NCBI GenBank assembly: GCA_024643325.1
Contig: JAHEND010000001.1
Coordinates: forward strand, 124,001-188,000
Reading direction: 5' to 3'
Source of the DNA: Sediminicola sp.
Lineage (GTDB): Bacteria > Bacteroidota > Bacteroidia > Flavobacteriales > Flavobacteriaceae
DNA length: 64,000 nucleotides
Part shown: in pieces, positions 10,173 through 19,287 of the stretch
Layout of the letters: every line of letters starts with the position of its first letter
Position numbering within the stretch: position 1 is the first letter of the stretch
Notes under the pieces: generated by a model
Seen by the model: the letters and a program-made list of their open reading frames with translations, nothing else
Told to the model about the DNA's origin: nothing
Databases searched by the model: none
Translations under genes and position numbers: made by a program

Positions 10173-11561
10173 TTAGTAATGAAAGTGCTTACTCTCTTCA
10201 ATAAATGGGTTGCGTTTCGGGGTAATTGGGGCTTTTGTCAATGCATTAAAGACCGTGTAAATAAACAATCCTGCAAAAAACAATACAGCGCCAATTTCGG
10301 GAATACCAATAAACCACTGATCACCAACTGCAGAAGGCATAATGGCATTAAAGATATCTAAATAGTGCCCTGCAAGAATAACAATTCCTGTCATGACAAC
10401 AAACCAGTTTACACGCTTGAAATCACTGTTCATTAGCAACAGTAGTGGGAAAATAAAGTTCAGTGCTAACATACCAAAGAAAGGTAAGTTATAGTCTTGA
10501 ATTCTAGTCACGTAATACGTTACTTCTTCAGGTATGTTTGAATACCAAATAAGCATAAACTGTGAAAACCATAAATACGTCCAGAAAACACTAATACCAA
10601 ACATAAACTTGGCTAAATCGTGAATATGACTGTCGTTTACTTGTTCTAATAAACCTTTTGACTTGAGGTAAATAGTCACCAGCGCAATTACAGTAATTCC
10701 TGAAACGAACATAGAAGCAAAAATATACCATCCAAAAAGCGTAGAGAACCAGTGTGGGTCAATACTCATAATCCAATCCCATGACATCATAGATTCAGTC
10801 ACCAGGTAGAATACTAGGAATGCTGCAGAAAGTCTGAAATTTTTCACAAAGTTAGTATTGTCGTCTGCTGCATCTTGTGCCAAAGATAATTTTCTAGAAT
10901 ACCATCTGTAAGCGATCCATCCAGATAAAAATATAGCTGCTCTAACTAAAAAGAAGGGTCCGTTTAAGTAACCTGCTTTTCCTTGGATGAGCTTGTCATG
11001 TGCCACTACTTCTGGATCCATCCACACAAATAAATGGTTCATATGTGCTACTGAGACTACTAATATTAAAAATACAATGATTCCTCCAGGTACTAAATAA
11101 GCAGTTATCCCTTCCATCACTCTAAACAACAGGGGAGACCATCCTGCCTGAGCAGCACGTTGTATGGCATAAAATGCCAACACCCCCAAAGCGATCATAA
11201 AGAAAAAGAAAGCTGCCACATAAAGGGCTGCCCAAGGCTTATTCTGTAATTGGTGTAATACATGTTCGTCATGCGCTGCACTGTGATCTTCACTATGTGC
11301 TTCTGTTTCATGAGCATCTGAAGACACAGCGTGATCAGTCATAGAAGCATGATCCTCGTCATGAGTTTCTGTGGCTTCATGTGAAACGGCGTGATCTTCT
11401 GTTGCGTGTGCATCTCCATGGCCGCCTGCATGAGCAGCCACTATAGCTTTGGCTTCTGCTACATTAGATGGAGCAGACATGAATCCAATAGCAATACCTA
11501 TTGCACCCACAGCCATTAGTATAAAAGAAGCGATCTTAAGTCTGTTTGAAAAAGTGTACAT
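10173..11561 (-). CDS. actF: Alternative complex III membrane subunit ActF
   Basis: Integral membrane subunit of quinol:cytochrome c oxidoreductase (alternative complex III), related to NrfD/ActC-type quinone-binding proteins. The 462-aa chain begins with one helix (residues 8-30) and continues from about residue 108 with the remaining helices, for example NKPWAALYVAAFFFF and PEIGAVLFFAGLFIYTVF. Between them, residues about 36-104 are a striking His/Asp/Glu/Ala-rich soluble stretch. The family call rests on the position in the act operon and the core helices. The His-rich insertion is not needed for quinone oxidation and might bind metal, which is inference. Confidence 0.92.
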   Translation of the reverse strand: MYTFSNRLKIASFILMAVGAIGIAIGFMSAPSNVAEAKAIVAAHAGGHGDAHATEDHAVSHEATETHDEDHASMTDHAVSSDAHETEAHSEDHSAAHDEHVLHQLQNKPWAALYVAAFFFFMIALGVLAFYAIQRAAQAGWSPLLFRVMEGITAYLVPGGIIVFLILVVSVAHMNHLFVWMDPEVVAHDKLIQGKAGYLNGPFFLVRAAIFLSGWIAYRWYSRKLSLAQDAADDNTNFVKNFRLSAAFLVFYLVTESMMSWDWIMSIDPHWFSTLFGWYIFASMFVSGITVIALVTIYLKSKGLLEQVNDSHIHDLAKFMFGISVFWTYLWFSQFMLIWYSNIPEEVTYYVTRIQDYNLPFFGMLALNFIFPLLLLMNSDFKRVNWFVVMTGIVILAGHYLDIFNAIMPSAVGDQWFIGIPEIGAVLFFAGLFIYTVFNALTKAPITPKRNPFIEESKHFHY

Positions 11562-11577
11562 ACTGTCTGTCTTCGTA

Positions 11578-12138
11578 TTATTTAGTTAGGTCTTGCTTTA
11601 ATTTTATTACATACTCAGAAACTTGCCAACGCTCTTCAATATTTAATTGACCTGCATAAGACCCCATTGAGTTTAATCCGTAATATATAGTGTGATAAGT
11701 ACTTCCCTCTGTGATATTTCTAGCAGCGTCTGCATAAGATGGAACTCCTAAAATTTTCTCTCTAGACACTAAGGTTCCATTACCATCTCCTTTTTTACCA
11801 TGACATATTGCACAATACACGTCATATAGTGCTTTACCTTCACTGAGATTCTCTTCGTAGCGAGAGGCGTCTAGTGGACTTTTTTGAACGCGAGCCAGTT
11901 CTTTATCCTCGAGATTATTTTCAAATTCATAAGGCAGCCAACCCCTGTGAATGGTGTTTTCAACAGGCAAACCTGCTTCCATATTAGAAGGTAAGAAGTC
12001 TACTTCTTGGTAGGTTTCATAACCTACAGATTCATACATATTTGGCATGTACTGGTAGTTTCTACTGTTCTTGTCCGAACAAGAAGCCAAAACTATCATA
12101 GATGCAAGGGCCAAAAAAGAATATTTTAAATCACTCAT
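11578..12138 (-). CDS. actE: Alternative complex III monoheme cytochrome c lipoprotein ActE
   Basis: Membrane-anchored periplasmic cytochrome c of alternative complex III. I chose the ATG at 12138 (MSDLKYSFLALASM), giving 186 aa; a TTG four codons upstream is less likely. A lipoprotein signal ends in LASC near residue 20. A single heme-binding motif, CAICH, lies near residue 110, with a distal Met in the segment LNSMGSYAGQL. The mature N-terminal part has the proline- and tyrosine-rich stretch typical of ActE before the cytochrome fold. It starts 13 bases after the actD stop and runs 16 bases before actF. Confidence 0.93.
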   Translation of the reverse strand: MSDLKYSFLALASMIVLASCSDKNSRNYQYMPNMYESVGYETYQEVDFLPSNMEAGLPVENTIHRGWLPYEFENNLEDKELARVQKSPLDASRYEENLSEGKALYDVYCAICHGKKGDGNGTLVSREKILGVPSYADAARNITEGSTYHTIYYGLNSMGSYAGQLNIEERWQVSEYVIKLKQDLTK

Positions 12139-12151
12139 AATATTTTGCAAT

Positions 12152-12673
12152 CTACTTTTGGGAAACTTTTATTTCTACTGCGCCGGTCTCTGCCAATAAG
12201 GCATGAAGATCTGCTTCGTTATCATGGATTTCAATTTCCATTAGGAAAAGGTCATCTGTAGTTCTAACATCTGGGTTTTCTGCTTTTTTGAATGGCCACA
12301 ATCTACTTCTCATATAAAAAGTAATTACCATTAAGTGGGCCGCAAAAAACACCGTAAGCTCAAACATAATAGGCACAAAAGCAGGTAGGTTTTCTAAATA
12401 AGAAAAGCTAGGCTTACCTCCTATGTCTTGGGGCCAATCCTCAATCATAATATAATTCATCATTGTAATGGCAACTGCCAAACCTACTAATCCATACATA
12501 AATGCAGTAATAGCTAATCTAGTTGGGGCTAAACCCATAGCCTTATCTAGTCCGTGAACTGGAAAAGGACAATACACTTCTTCTATATGATGCTTTGCAG
12601 CTTTTACTTTCTTAACGGCCAACATGAGCACGTCGTCATCATTGTAAAGCGCCTGAATAACTTTATTTGCCAT
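12152..12673 (-). CDS. actD: Alternative complex III subunit ActD (DUF3341)
   Basis: Small integral membrane subunit, 173 aa, with a soluble N-terminal part (residues 1-55) and two helices (about 55-75 and 95-120) that form the hairpin characteristic of DUF3341/ActD. The segment KHHIEEVYCPFPVHGLDKAMG near residue 27 is the conserved N-terminal block. It helps hold the complex together; no cofactor is bound. Its start codon lies one base past the actC stop codon and its stop 13 bases before the actE start, so expression is probably coupled to its neighbours. Confidence 0.93.
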   Translation of the reverse strand: MANKVIQALYNDDDVLMLAVKKVKAAKHHIEEVYCPFPVHGLDKAMGLAPTRLAITAFMYGLVGLAVAITMMNYIMIEDWPQDIGGKPSFSYLENLPAFVPIMFELTVFFAAHLMVITFYMRSRLWPFKKAENPDVRTTDDLFLMEIEIHDNEADLHALLAETGAVEIKVSQK

Positions 12674-12674
12674 A

Positions 12675-14111
12675 CTATTGATCCTTTTTAGTTTTAGATA
12701 CTAATGGAGTTACCTCATAAAGTGGTTTTCCAGCATCTCTTAATTTCTTATACTTTTCTCCAGAAGATTTCAATATAGTTTTCACTTCTGCCTGTGCAAT
12801 TACCGGGAAGGTTCTGGCATACAAAAGGAATAAAACAAAGAAGAATCCAATGGTTCCTATGAAAATTCCAATATCTACAAAAGTAGGAGAGAACATGGTC
12901 CATGAAGAAGGCAAGTAATCTCTGTGAAGAGAGGTTACTATAATTACAAAACGCTCAAACCACATACCAATATTTACCACAATAGAAATCCCAAAAGAGA
13001 ACATAATAGAGGTTCTAAGCCTTTTAGACCACATGAATTGTGGAGAGAATACATTACAAGTCATCATAGCCCAATATGCCCAAGCATAAGGTCCGGTAGC
13101 CCTATTTAAGAAAGCATACTGCTCATACTCTACTCCAGAGTACCATGCCATAAACAGCTCCGTAATGTAAGCACAACCAACTATAGAACCCGTAATCATG
13201 ATCACAATATTCATAAGCTCAATATGCTGAACCGTGATATATGCTTCTAAATTAGACACCTTTCTCATAATAATAAGAAGCGTGTTTACCATCGCAAAAC
13301 CAGAGAAAATAGCTCCTGCCACAAAGTATGGTGGGAAAATCGTGGTATGCCATCCAGGGATTACCGAAGTGGCAAAGTCAAAAGATACAATCGTGTGAAC
13401 AGAGAGTACTAATGGAGTAGCTAAACCAGCTAATACCAACGATACTTCTTCAAAACGCTGCCAATCTTTTGCACGACCAGACCAACCAAAACTCAATAAA
13501 CTGTAAATCTTTTTCTGAAAAGGTTTTACTGCTCTATCACGAATCATCGCGAAATCTGGCAATAAACCGGTCCACCAGAATACCAATGAGACAGATAAAT
13601 AAGTAGAGATCGCAAATACATCCCAAAGTAATGGAGAGTTAAAGTTTACCCACAAAGATCCAAATTGGTTAGGGATAGGGAGTACCCAATACGCTAACCA
13701 TGGACGTCCCATGTGTATAATAGGAAACAAACCAGCTTGAATCACTGAGAAAATAGTCATTGCCTCAGCAGAACGGTTAATAGCCATACGCCATTTTTGT
13801 CTAAAGAGCAATAACACTGCTGAAATTAAGGTACCGGCATGGCCAATTCCTACCCACCAAACAAAATTGGTAATATCCCAGGCCCAACCTACAGTCTTAT
13901 TTAGACCCCAGGTTCCAATCCCTGTAGAGACGGTGTATATAATACAACCCAATCCCCATAAAAATGCTACTAGAGCAATTGAAAATGCGATCCACCATTG
14001 TTTGTTTGCAGTACCCTCAACAGGAGCTACAATGTCTAAAGTTACATCGTGGTAACCTTTGTCTCCAACAACAAGTGGTTTTCGTATAGGTGCTTCGTAA
14101 TGCGACGCCAT
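12675..14111 (-). CDS. actC: Alternative complex III quinol-binding subunit ActC (NrfD/PsrC-like)
   Basis: Polytopic inner-membrane protein of the polysulfide-reductase (NrfD) family, 478 aa with about 10 helices. It forms the quinol-oxidising site of alternative complex III next to the iron-sulfur subunit ActB. Typical segments include WWVGIGHAGTLISAVLLLFR near residue 86 and FEEVSLVLAGLATPLVLSVH near residue 220. The C-terminal tail after the last helix is short and charged. The gene follows actB by 34 bases and precedes actD by one base. Confidence 0.95.
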   Translation of the reverse strand: MASHYEAPIRKPLVVGDKGYHDVTLDIVAPVEGTANKQWWIAFSIALVAFLWGLGCIIYTVSTGIGTWGLNKTVGWAWDITNFVWWVGIGHAGTLISAVLLLFRQKWRMAINRSAEAMTIFSVIQAGLFPIIHMGRPWLAYWVLPIPNQFGSLWVNFNSPLLWDVFAISTYLSVSLVFWWTGLLPDFAMIRDRAVKPFQKKIYSLLSFGWSGRAKDWQRFEEVSLVLAGLATPLVLSVHTIVSFDFATSVIPGWHTTIFPPYFVAGAIFSGFAMVNTLLIIMRKVSNLEAYITVQHIELMNIVIMITGSIVGCAYITELFMAWYSGVEYEQYAFLNRATGPYAWAYWAMMTCNVFSPQFMWSKRLRTSIMFSFGISIVVNIGMWFERFVIIVTSLHRDYLPSSWTMFSPTFVDIGIFIGTIGFFFVLFLLYARTFPVIAQAEVKTILKSSGEKYKKLRDAGKPLYEVTPLVSKTKKDQ

Positions 14112-14145
14112 AATTTATAGTATAGTTATGTTCCTTTATTGTGTG

Positions 14146-17100
14146 TTATGCTTCAGTTGTATTACGTACTTTCACGTGATAGAATACATTAGGTTTAGTC
14201 CCAACATGCTCTAATAGATGATACATACGGTCACTTTCTTTGAGTTCAGAAACTTTAGACTGCTTGTCATTAACGTCTCCGAATACCATTGCACCGTTTC
14301 CACATGCTGCAGAACAAGCGGTTTGGAATTCTCCGTCTTTAATTTCACGACCTTCTCTCTTCGCGTCTAGAATAGTCTTTTGTGTTTTTTGAATACACAT
14401 AGAACATTTTTCCATAACTCCACGAGAACGTACATTTACATCTGGATTAACCACCATTTTACCAAGGTCGTTATTCATGTGATAGTCAAACTCGTCATTG
14501 TTATTGTACAAGAACCAGTTAAAACGTCTTACTTTGTAAGGACAGTTATTAGCACAATAACGTGTTCCTACACAACGGTTATACGCCATATGATTTTGAC
14601 CTTGTCTAGAGTGCGAAGTTGCAGCTACAGGACAAACTGTCTCACATGGTGCATGATTACAGTGCTGACACATTACTGGCTGGAAAGCCACTTGAGGATT
14701 GGCTGACGGATCTTCTAATTCTCCAAAACCTCCTAGTGAACCATTGTCTCCAGTTAGTCCGTCAAAATTATCTTTCTTCTCATTATCTCCTTCAAAAGTG
14801 TCTTCTGAAGAGTAATATCTGTCAATACGCAACCAGTGCATATCCCTAGATTTTCTAATCTCCTCTTTACCTACTACAGGAACATTGTTCTCTGCATGAC
14901 ATGCAATAACACAAGCCCCACATCCAGTACAGGCATTTAGATCAATAGACAGGTTAAAATGATGTCCTATAGATCTATCAAATGAATCCCATAAGTCTAC
15001 AGAAGTAGCTTCTACTTCTTGGTGATCTAAAGACACCATAGGTTGTGGATTCCAATATTTAGCGTCTTTTGTATTAAATACCTCTAAGGTAGTTTCTTTA
15101 ATAATATCGCCACGACCCATAAGGGTTTTATGAAGCTGAACACATGCAAACTCATGCATGCCACTCTCTTTAGATACAGAAACTTCCTGTGTTTTTGAAA
15201 AATCATTGTACAAAGCAAAAGCATTCACCCCTACTTGCATTTCTTCTTTTAAGCCTGTTGTCTTCCCATAACCTAAGGCCAAGCCAATAGTTCCTGGCGC
15301 CTGACCGGGTTGAATAATTACCGGCACATTTGAAAGTGTGGCACCATTTACCGTTAGACTGATATAACTACCATCTAAACCTCCATTGGCTACATTTTCA
15401 TTAACAAGACCTAAACTAGCTGCATCTGCTTTGGAAACGGTAGCGTAATTATCCCAAGATACCCTTGTAATAGGATCTGGAAATTCTTGCAACCATGGGT
15501 TATTGGCCTCTTGACCATCTCCCATACCTGTTTTAGCGTACAACACCAACTCCATTGCAGGGGCAGTAGCCGCTTTAAGCACTTTTAATTGTGCAGAAGC
15601 ATCAATAGTAGCAACCATTTGGGTTGCAGTTGAAGCACCTACAAAAACACCGTCGTGAAGGGCTTTATTCCATACAGAAGCACCAAGAATAGTCGCCTCC
15701 CAATTGTTTTTAATATAATCGTAATAAGTACCTTCGATTCCAGCCCACTTCATTAGTGCCATCTGGAATTGTCTGGTGTCGAATAATTCTTTTATAGTAG
15801 GTTGCGTAAGACTATAATGACCTTTCTTAACCGCCACATCTCCCCAAGACTCTAAATAGTGAGACGCAGCTCCTACCCACTGAACAGATGCAGTAGTTTC
15901 ATTGGGTATGGTAGAAAAAGCTACCGTAGTACCAACATTTGAAAGCGCAGATTTAAATTCAGCTGCATTAGGTAAGCTATACACAGGATTAACCCCATCT
16001 ACAACCAATAAGCCAACTTGACCAGCAGCCATATCTGCAATTAAAGACTGTATAGCCTTGTCATTACCTTGGCGTACATATCGAGGTGCTGCTAAATCGA
16101 AGGCAACACTTTCTATAGAATCATTTAGACGCAACACTAAAGATTGTGCTTCAACACTATCAATACCTGTCAACACCACAGCTTTATTGCCAGCCTTTAC
16201 AACCGCTTTAGCAGCTGCTTTAACTGCAGCCATTATATTTTCAGGAAGTGCTACAGAGGTAGCTCCCGTTGTTACAATTTCATATAGCGCAGCCAAAGCT
16301 TGAGCTTGCTGTGCTGAGTTAGAAGGTACTCTTTTATCTGCCGCAGCACCTGAAAGCGTCATATTAGACTCAAACTGGTAGTGTTGCGACATTTGGTGAG
16401 CACTAGGAATTCTGCCTTTAGCATAACCTGAATCAAAACCACCACCTTGCCAATCACCTAAGAAATCTGCACCAAAAGATACAATCACAGTAGCTTTTTC
16501 TAAATGGTAATCTGCCAAAGCCCTTTCACCAGTAACTGCTTCAAAAGCGTCCAGTGCAGCTGACTCAGAAATAGCATCATAAACCACATGAGAAAACTGA
16601 TCCTGACCTTGTGCAAATTCAGACACTAATTTAGACATGCTAGGACTTGCATAAGTAGGTGTTAAAAAAACGACCTTTTTCCCATTGGCCTTAGCAGCAT
16701 CTAGCGCAGTAGTAACCGCAGCATCTAGATCTGACCAATCAGCAGGGGCTCCATTAAAAGAAGGTCCTTGCAAACGAGCACTGTCATATAATGACAATAC
16801 AGAGGCTTGAACCCTTGCATTGGCCGTTCCTTTTACTTGAGCATCTTTATTATTCTCCACCTTAATAGGCCTTCCTTCTCTAGTCTTCACAAGAATAGAA
16901 GCAAAGTCGTAACCATTTGCAATAGTTGTAGCATAAAAATTAGCTACACCAGGGATGATTTGCTCCGGCTGAACTACATAAGGGATAGACTTTATAACTG
17001 GACCCTCACAAGCAGCCAATGAAGCTGCTGCAGTACTAAATCCTACATACTTCAAGAAATCTCTTCTGTTGGTATTGGAAGTAGCTAGGGTTTGCTTGTC

Positions 17101-17220
17101 AGATAAAAATTCCCCAGTAGGGATTTGTTCTACAAACTCGTTTTGTTTTAGCGTCTCAATCATGGCGTCGTTAGCAGAAAGCTCTGCTTCACTCTTCCAG
17201 TATTTTTTGTTTGATGACAT
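14146..17220 (-). CDS. actB: Alternative complex III iron-sulfur subunit ActB (inactive molybdopterin domain plus ferredoxin domain)
   Basis: Peripheral electron-transfer subunit. I use the ATG at 17220 (MSSNKKYWKS, 1024 aa); a longer frame from 17286 would overlap actA and lacks the conserved start. A Tat-type signal, RRDFLKYVGFSTAAASLAAC, also contains a lipobox cysteine, so export as a lipoprotein is likely. Residues about 80-740 resemble the molybdopterin fold but carry no cofactor in known ActB proteins. The C-terminal part has cysteine groups for four clusters: CTGCGACVIAC, CQHCNHAPCETVCP, CVGTRYCANNCP and CSMCIQ with a later CSAAC. Strong family match in length and order. Confidence 0.95.
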   Translation of the reverse strand: MSSNKKYWKSEAELSANDAMIETLKQNEFVEQIPTGEFLSDKQTLATSNTNRRDFLKYVGFSTAAASLAACEGPVIKSIPYVVQPEQIIPGVANFYATTIANGYDFASILVKTREGRPIKVENNKDAQVKGTANARVQASVLSLYDSARLQGPSFNGAPADWSDLDAAVTTALDAAKANGKKVVFLTPTYASPSMSKLVSEFAQGQDQFSHVVYDAISESAALDAFEAVTGERALADYHLEKATVIVSFGADFLGDWQGGGFDSGYAKGRIPSAHQMSQHYQFESNMTLSGAAADKRVPSNSAQQAQALAALYEIVTTGATSVALPENIMAAVKAAAKAVVKAGNKAVVLTGIDSVEAQSLVLRLNDSIESVAFDLAAPRYVRQGNDKAIQSLIADMAAGQVGLLVVDGVNPVYSLPNAAEFKSALSNVGTTVAFSTIPNETTASVQWVGAASHYLESWGDVAVKKGHYSLTQPTIKELFDTRQFQMALMKWAGIEGTYYDYIKNNWEATILGASVWNKALHDGVFVGASTATQMVATIDASAQLKVLKAATAPAMELVLYAKTGMGDGQEANNPWLQEFPDPITRVSWDNYATVSKADAASLGLVNENVANGGLDGSYISLTVNGATLSNVPVIIQPGQAPGTIGLALGYGKTTGLKEEMQVGVNAFALYNDFSKTQEVSVSKESGMHEFACVQLHKTLMGRGDIIKETTLEVFNTKDAKYWNPQPMVSLDHQEVEATSVDLWDSFDRSIGHHFNLSIDLNACTGCGACVIACHAENNVPVVGKEEIRKSRDMHWLRIDRYYSSEDTFEGDNEKKDNFDGLTGDNGSLGGFGELEDPSANPQVAFQPVMCQHCNHAPCETVCPVAATSHSRQGQNHMAYNRCVGTRYCANNCPYKVRRFNWFLYNNNDEFDYHMNNDLGKMVVNPDVNVRSRGVMEKCSMCIQKTQKTILDAKREGREIKDGEFQTACSAACGNGAMVFGDVNDKQSKVSELKESDRMYHLLEHVGTKPNVFYHVKVRNTTEA

Positions 17221-17266
17221 AATATTATCTATGTAATTAGCTTCTTTTTTTTCTAAATCTAAATTT

Positions 17267-18583
17267 CTAGTAGTGACACTTACCACATTCTAAACCACCC
17301 ATTTGGGCAGCCGTAAGTTTTTCTACACCGTACTTCTGAGAAAGCGCCTCGTGAATCTTATCGTAGTAAGCATTCCCTTCTACTTTCACGTTGGTCTCTC
17401 TGTGACAATCAATACACCAACCCATAGTCAGTGGACTGTACTGATACATGATCTCCATTTCTTCTACAGGACCATGACAGGTCTGACAAGCTACACCAGC
17501 CACAGAAACGTGCTGCGAGTGATTGAAATAAGCAAAATCTGGAAGGTTGTGAATTCTTACCCATTCTATAGGCTGGCTTTCACCTGTGTACTGTTGGTTT
17601 TCCTCATCCCATCCAACCGCTTTATACAATTTTTTAATCTCTTTGGTATAGAACTCATTAGTGTAACCATTCGCCAAATCTTCTTGAGAAGGACCTTCTG
17701 GATTACCCTTGTACTCGTAAATTGATTTGTGACAATTCATACACACATTCAAAGAAGGTATCCCTGAATGCTTTGACACCCTTGCAGACGAGTGACAGTA
17801 AGTACACTCAATCTTGTTGTCTCCAGCGTGAATTTTATGAGAGTAGTGAATAGGCTGTACCGGAGCATAACCCTGATCTACACCTACCTGCATTAAAAAT
17901 CCATATACATAGTAGGCACTAGAAAGCAATAAGAAGATCACAGTAACCAAGACCAAAAATTGGTTTTTAGCAAAAGCCAACCAAATTGGCATACGCGCTT
18001 CTTTCTTTTCAGTTTCATAAACAACACCATTAGCCTCAGCAATACTTCTCAGGGTTTTATTGACCAAGAAAAGCATCATAACCAACAAGCCAAACACCAA
18101 CATTAAAGCGCCAAGAATCACTTCATTTGAAATCCCTGAAGCAGCTACTGGAGCCGCTGCAGTAGTAGCTGCAGTTGCAGCAGCCGGAGCGGGTGCAGGT
18201 GCGTCTGTATAAGCGAGAATATTGTCAATATCTTCATTACTCAAAGTAGGAAAAGCAGTCATTGCTGCCTGATTGTACTCATTGTAAATAGCCAAAGCAC
18301 GCTCGTCGCCTGCTTTAATTAAGCTGTTGTTGTTTTTAATCCAAGCGTACAACCATTCTTTATCTCCCTCGTACTTAGCCGTAACTCCCGCAAGAGCAGG
18401 ACCTGTCATTTTCCTATTCAAGGCATGACATGCAGCACAGTTTTGATTGAATAATTGCTTCCCTTTTACAGGATCACCAGCGGACTGGTCTTGAGCAGAA
18501 AGATTTTGAGGGATCAGTGTTAAAGCCACTAAAAACAACCCTAGGAATGAAGAAACGAGATTGCGGTATGTCACCTTTTTCAT
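17267..18583 (-). CDS. actA: Alternative complex III multiheme cytochrome ActA fused to an N-terminal cytochrome c domain
   Basis: First gene of the respiratory operon. I choose the ATG at 18583 (MKKVTYRNLVSS, 438 aa, cleavable signal ending LSA-QD). A frame extending to a GTG at 18670 runs into the promoter -7 box. Residues about 35-125 are a class I cytochrome c domain with one CAACH. Two hydrophobic helices follow (about 150-175 and 205-230). The C-terminal part then holds five heme motifs: CTYCH, CMNCH, CQTCH, CIDCH and CGKCH, the last at the C terminus. The five-heme part is standard ActA; the sixth, N-terminal heme may hand electrons to the oxidase, which is inference. Confidence 0.94.
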   Translation of the reverse strand: MKKVTYRNLVSSFLGLFLVALTLIPQNLSAQDQSAGDPVKGKQLFNQNCAACHALNRKMTGPALAGVTAKYEGDKEWLYAWIKNNNSLIKAGDERALAIYNEYNQAAMTAFPTLSNEDIDNILAYTDAPAPAPAAATAATTAAAPVAASGISNEVILGALMLVFGLLVMMLFLVNKTLRSIAEANGVVYETEKKEARMPIWLAFAKNQFLVLVTVIFLLLSSAYYVYGFLMQVGVDQGYAPVQPIHYSHKIHAGDNKIECTYCHSSARVSKHSGIPSLNVCMNCHKSIYEYKGNPEGPSQEDLANGYTNEFYTKEIKKLYKAVGWDEENQQYTGESQPIEWVRIHNLPDFAYFNHSQHVSVAGVACQTCHGPVEEMEIMYQYSPLTMGWCIDCHRETNVKVEGNAYYDKIHEALSQKYGVEKLTAAQMGGLECGKCHY

Positions 18584-18669
18584 ATTATTAGATATTGTAA
18601 TCTTCAGGTTTGGCACGATTTTTACAGATAAATGAAAAAAAGTAATTATCGGCTCAATAAATTTGGACA

Positions 18670-18677
18670 CAAAAATA
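18670..18677 (-). promoter_or_regulatory. -7 promoter box of the act-cta operon
   Basis: The minus strand reads TATTTTTG, a full match to TAnnTTTG, 86 bases upstream of the actA ATG. A TTG lies further upstream, but its spacing of 25 bases is longer than the usual 19-21. Confidence 0.5.
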
Positions 18678-18756
18678 CGACATAGAACTTATTTTATTAA
18701 GCCAATTCTATGTAGATTTTACTAATTTATAATCAGTCTAAATAGTAGTTTTTTTT

Positions 18757-18785
18757 TAGCTTTGATTTGTAATAAGTTACCTTTG
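18757..18785 (+). promoter_or_regulatory. Two candidate -7 promoter boxes for the SPOR-domain gene
   Basis: TAGCTTTG (18757-18764) and TACCTTTG (18778-18785) both match TAnnTTTG fully, 45 and 24 bases before the ATG. Neither has a clear TTG at the right spacing. This region is divergent from the act operon promoter. Confidence 0.45.
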
Positions 18786-18809
18786 AAAAACACTTTTTCG
18801 TGAAACAAA

Positions 18810-19205
18810 ATGAAACATAAAACCCTTTTTATCCTTCCGTTTCTAGTTCTTTATACTGGATTTTCTTTAGCACAAGAAACATCTATTAAAGTAGAAAAAG
18901 ACAGCATTATTTTAACTGATTCTGAAAAACATACAGCGCTTTTAGAGGCATTTATTAGCTACCAAAAAGGAAGGGGAGATTATCGCATTCAGATCTACTC
19001 AGGTCCATTAGACAAAACAGAAGAACTTTTAAAAAATCTGGATGAAAGTTTTTCAGAATGGCCCAGGAGTATTGATTTTGAATCTCCTAGTTTCAGGTTG
19101 AGAATCGGGACTTTCAAAACAAGACTTGAAGCGGAGAAAAACCTTATTGCAGTGCGTAAAAGGTACCCTGCTGCCGTACTTTTAAAACCACAGATATTGA
19201 AGTAA
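18810..19205 (+). CDS. Small exported SPOR-domain-like protein
   Basis: 131 aa with a signal peptide (residues 1-21, cleavage after SLA). The mature part has the SPOR pattern: a short strand in GDYRIQIYSG near residue 56, a helix from the next segment, then FRLRIGTFKTRLEAEKNLIAVRKRYPAAVLL near the C terminus, the classic 'R-V-x-v-G-x-f' half of the domain. SPOR domains bind denuded peptidoglycan strands in the periplasm. It is monocistronic, between the divergent act operon and the convergent infB, with a shared bidirectional terminator. The domain call is by pattern; the biological role is not known. Confidence 0.78.
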   Translation: MKHKTLFILPFLVLYTGFSLAQETSIKVEKDSIILTDSEKHTALLEAFISYQKGRGDYRIQIYSGPLDKTEELLKNLDESFSEWPRSIDFESPSFRLRIGTFKTRLEAEKNLIAVRKRYPAAVLLKPQILK

Positions 19206-19233
19206 CTAGATTTAACCTAATTGAGTTAAGACC

Positions 19234-19268
19234 AAAAAAAAAGAGCCTTTAAAGGCTCTTTTTTTTTG
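19234..19268. terminator. Bidirectional terminator between the SPOR gene and infB
   Basis: A perfect palindrome AAGAGCCTTT/AAAGGCTCTT (19241-19260) is flanked by an A-run on the left and a T-run on the right, so it can end transcription from both convergent genes. Confidence 0.9.
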
Positions 19269-19287
19269 TATCGTCAGTTAGGACAGA

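Noticed and set aside
17221-17286. Longer N terminus for ActB
   Set aside because: It overlaps actA by 20 bases and adds a charged segment before the conserved MSSNKKYWKS start.
18584-18670. Longer N terminus for ActA starting at a GTG at 18670
   Set aside because: It would start inside the -7 box, whereas the ATG at 18583 opens a clear signal peptide.
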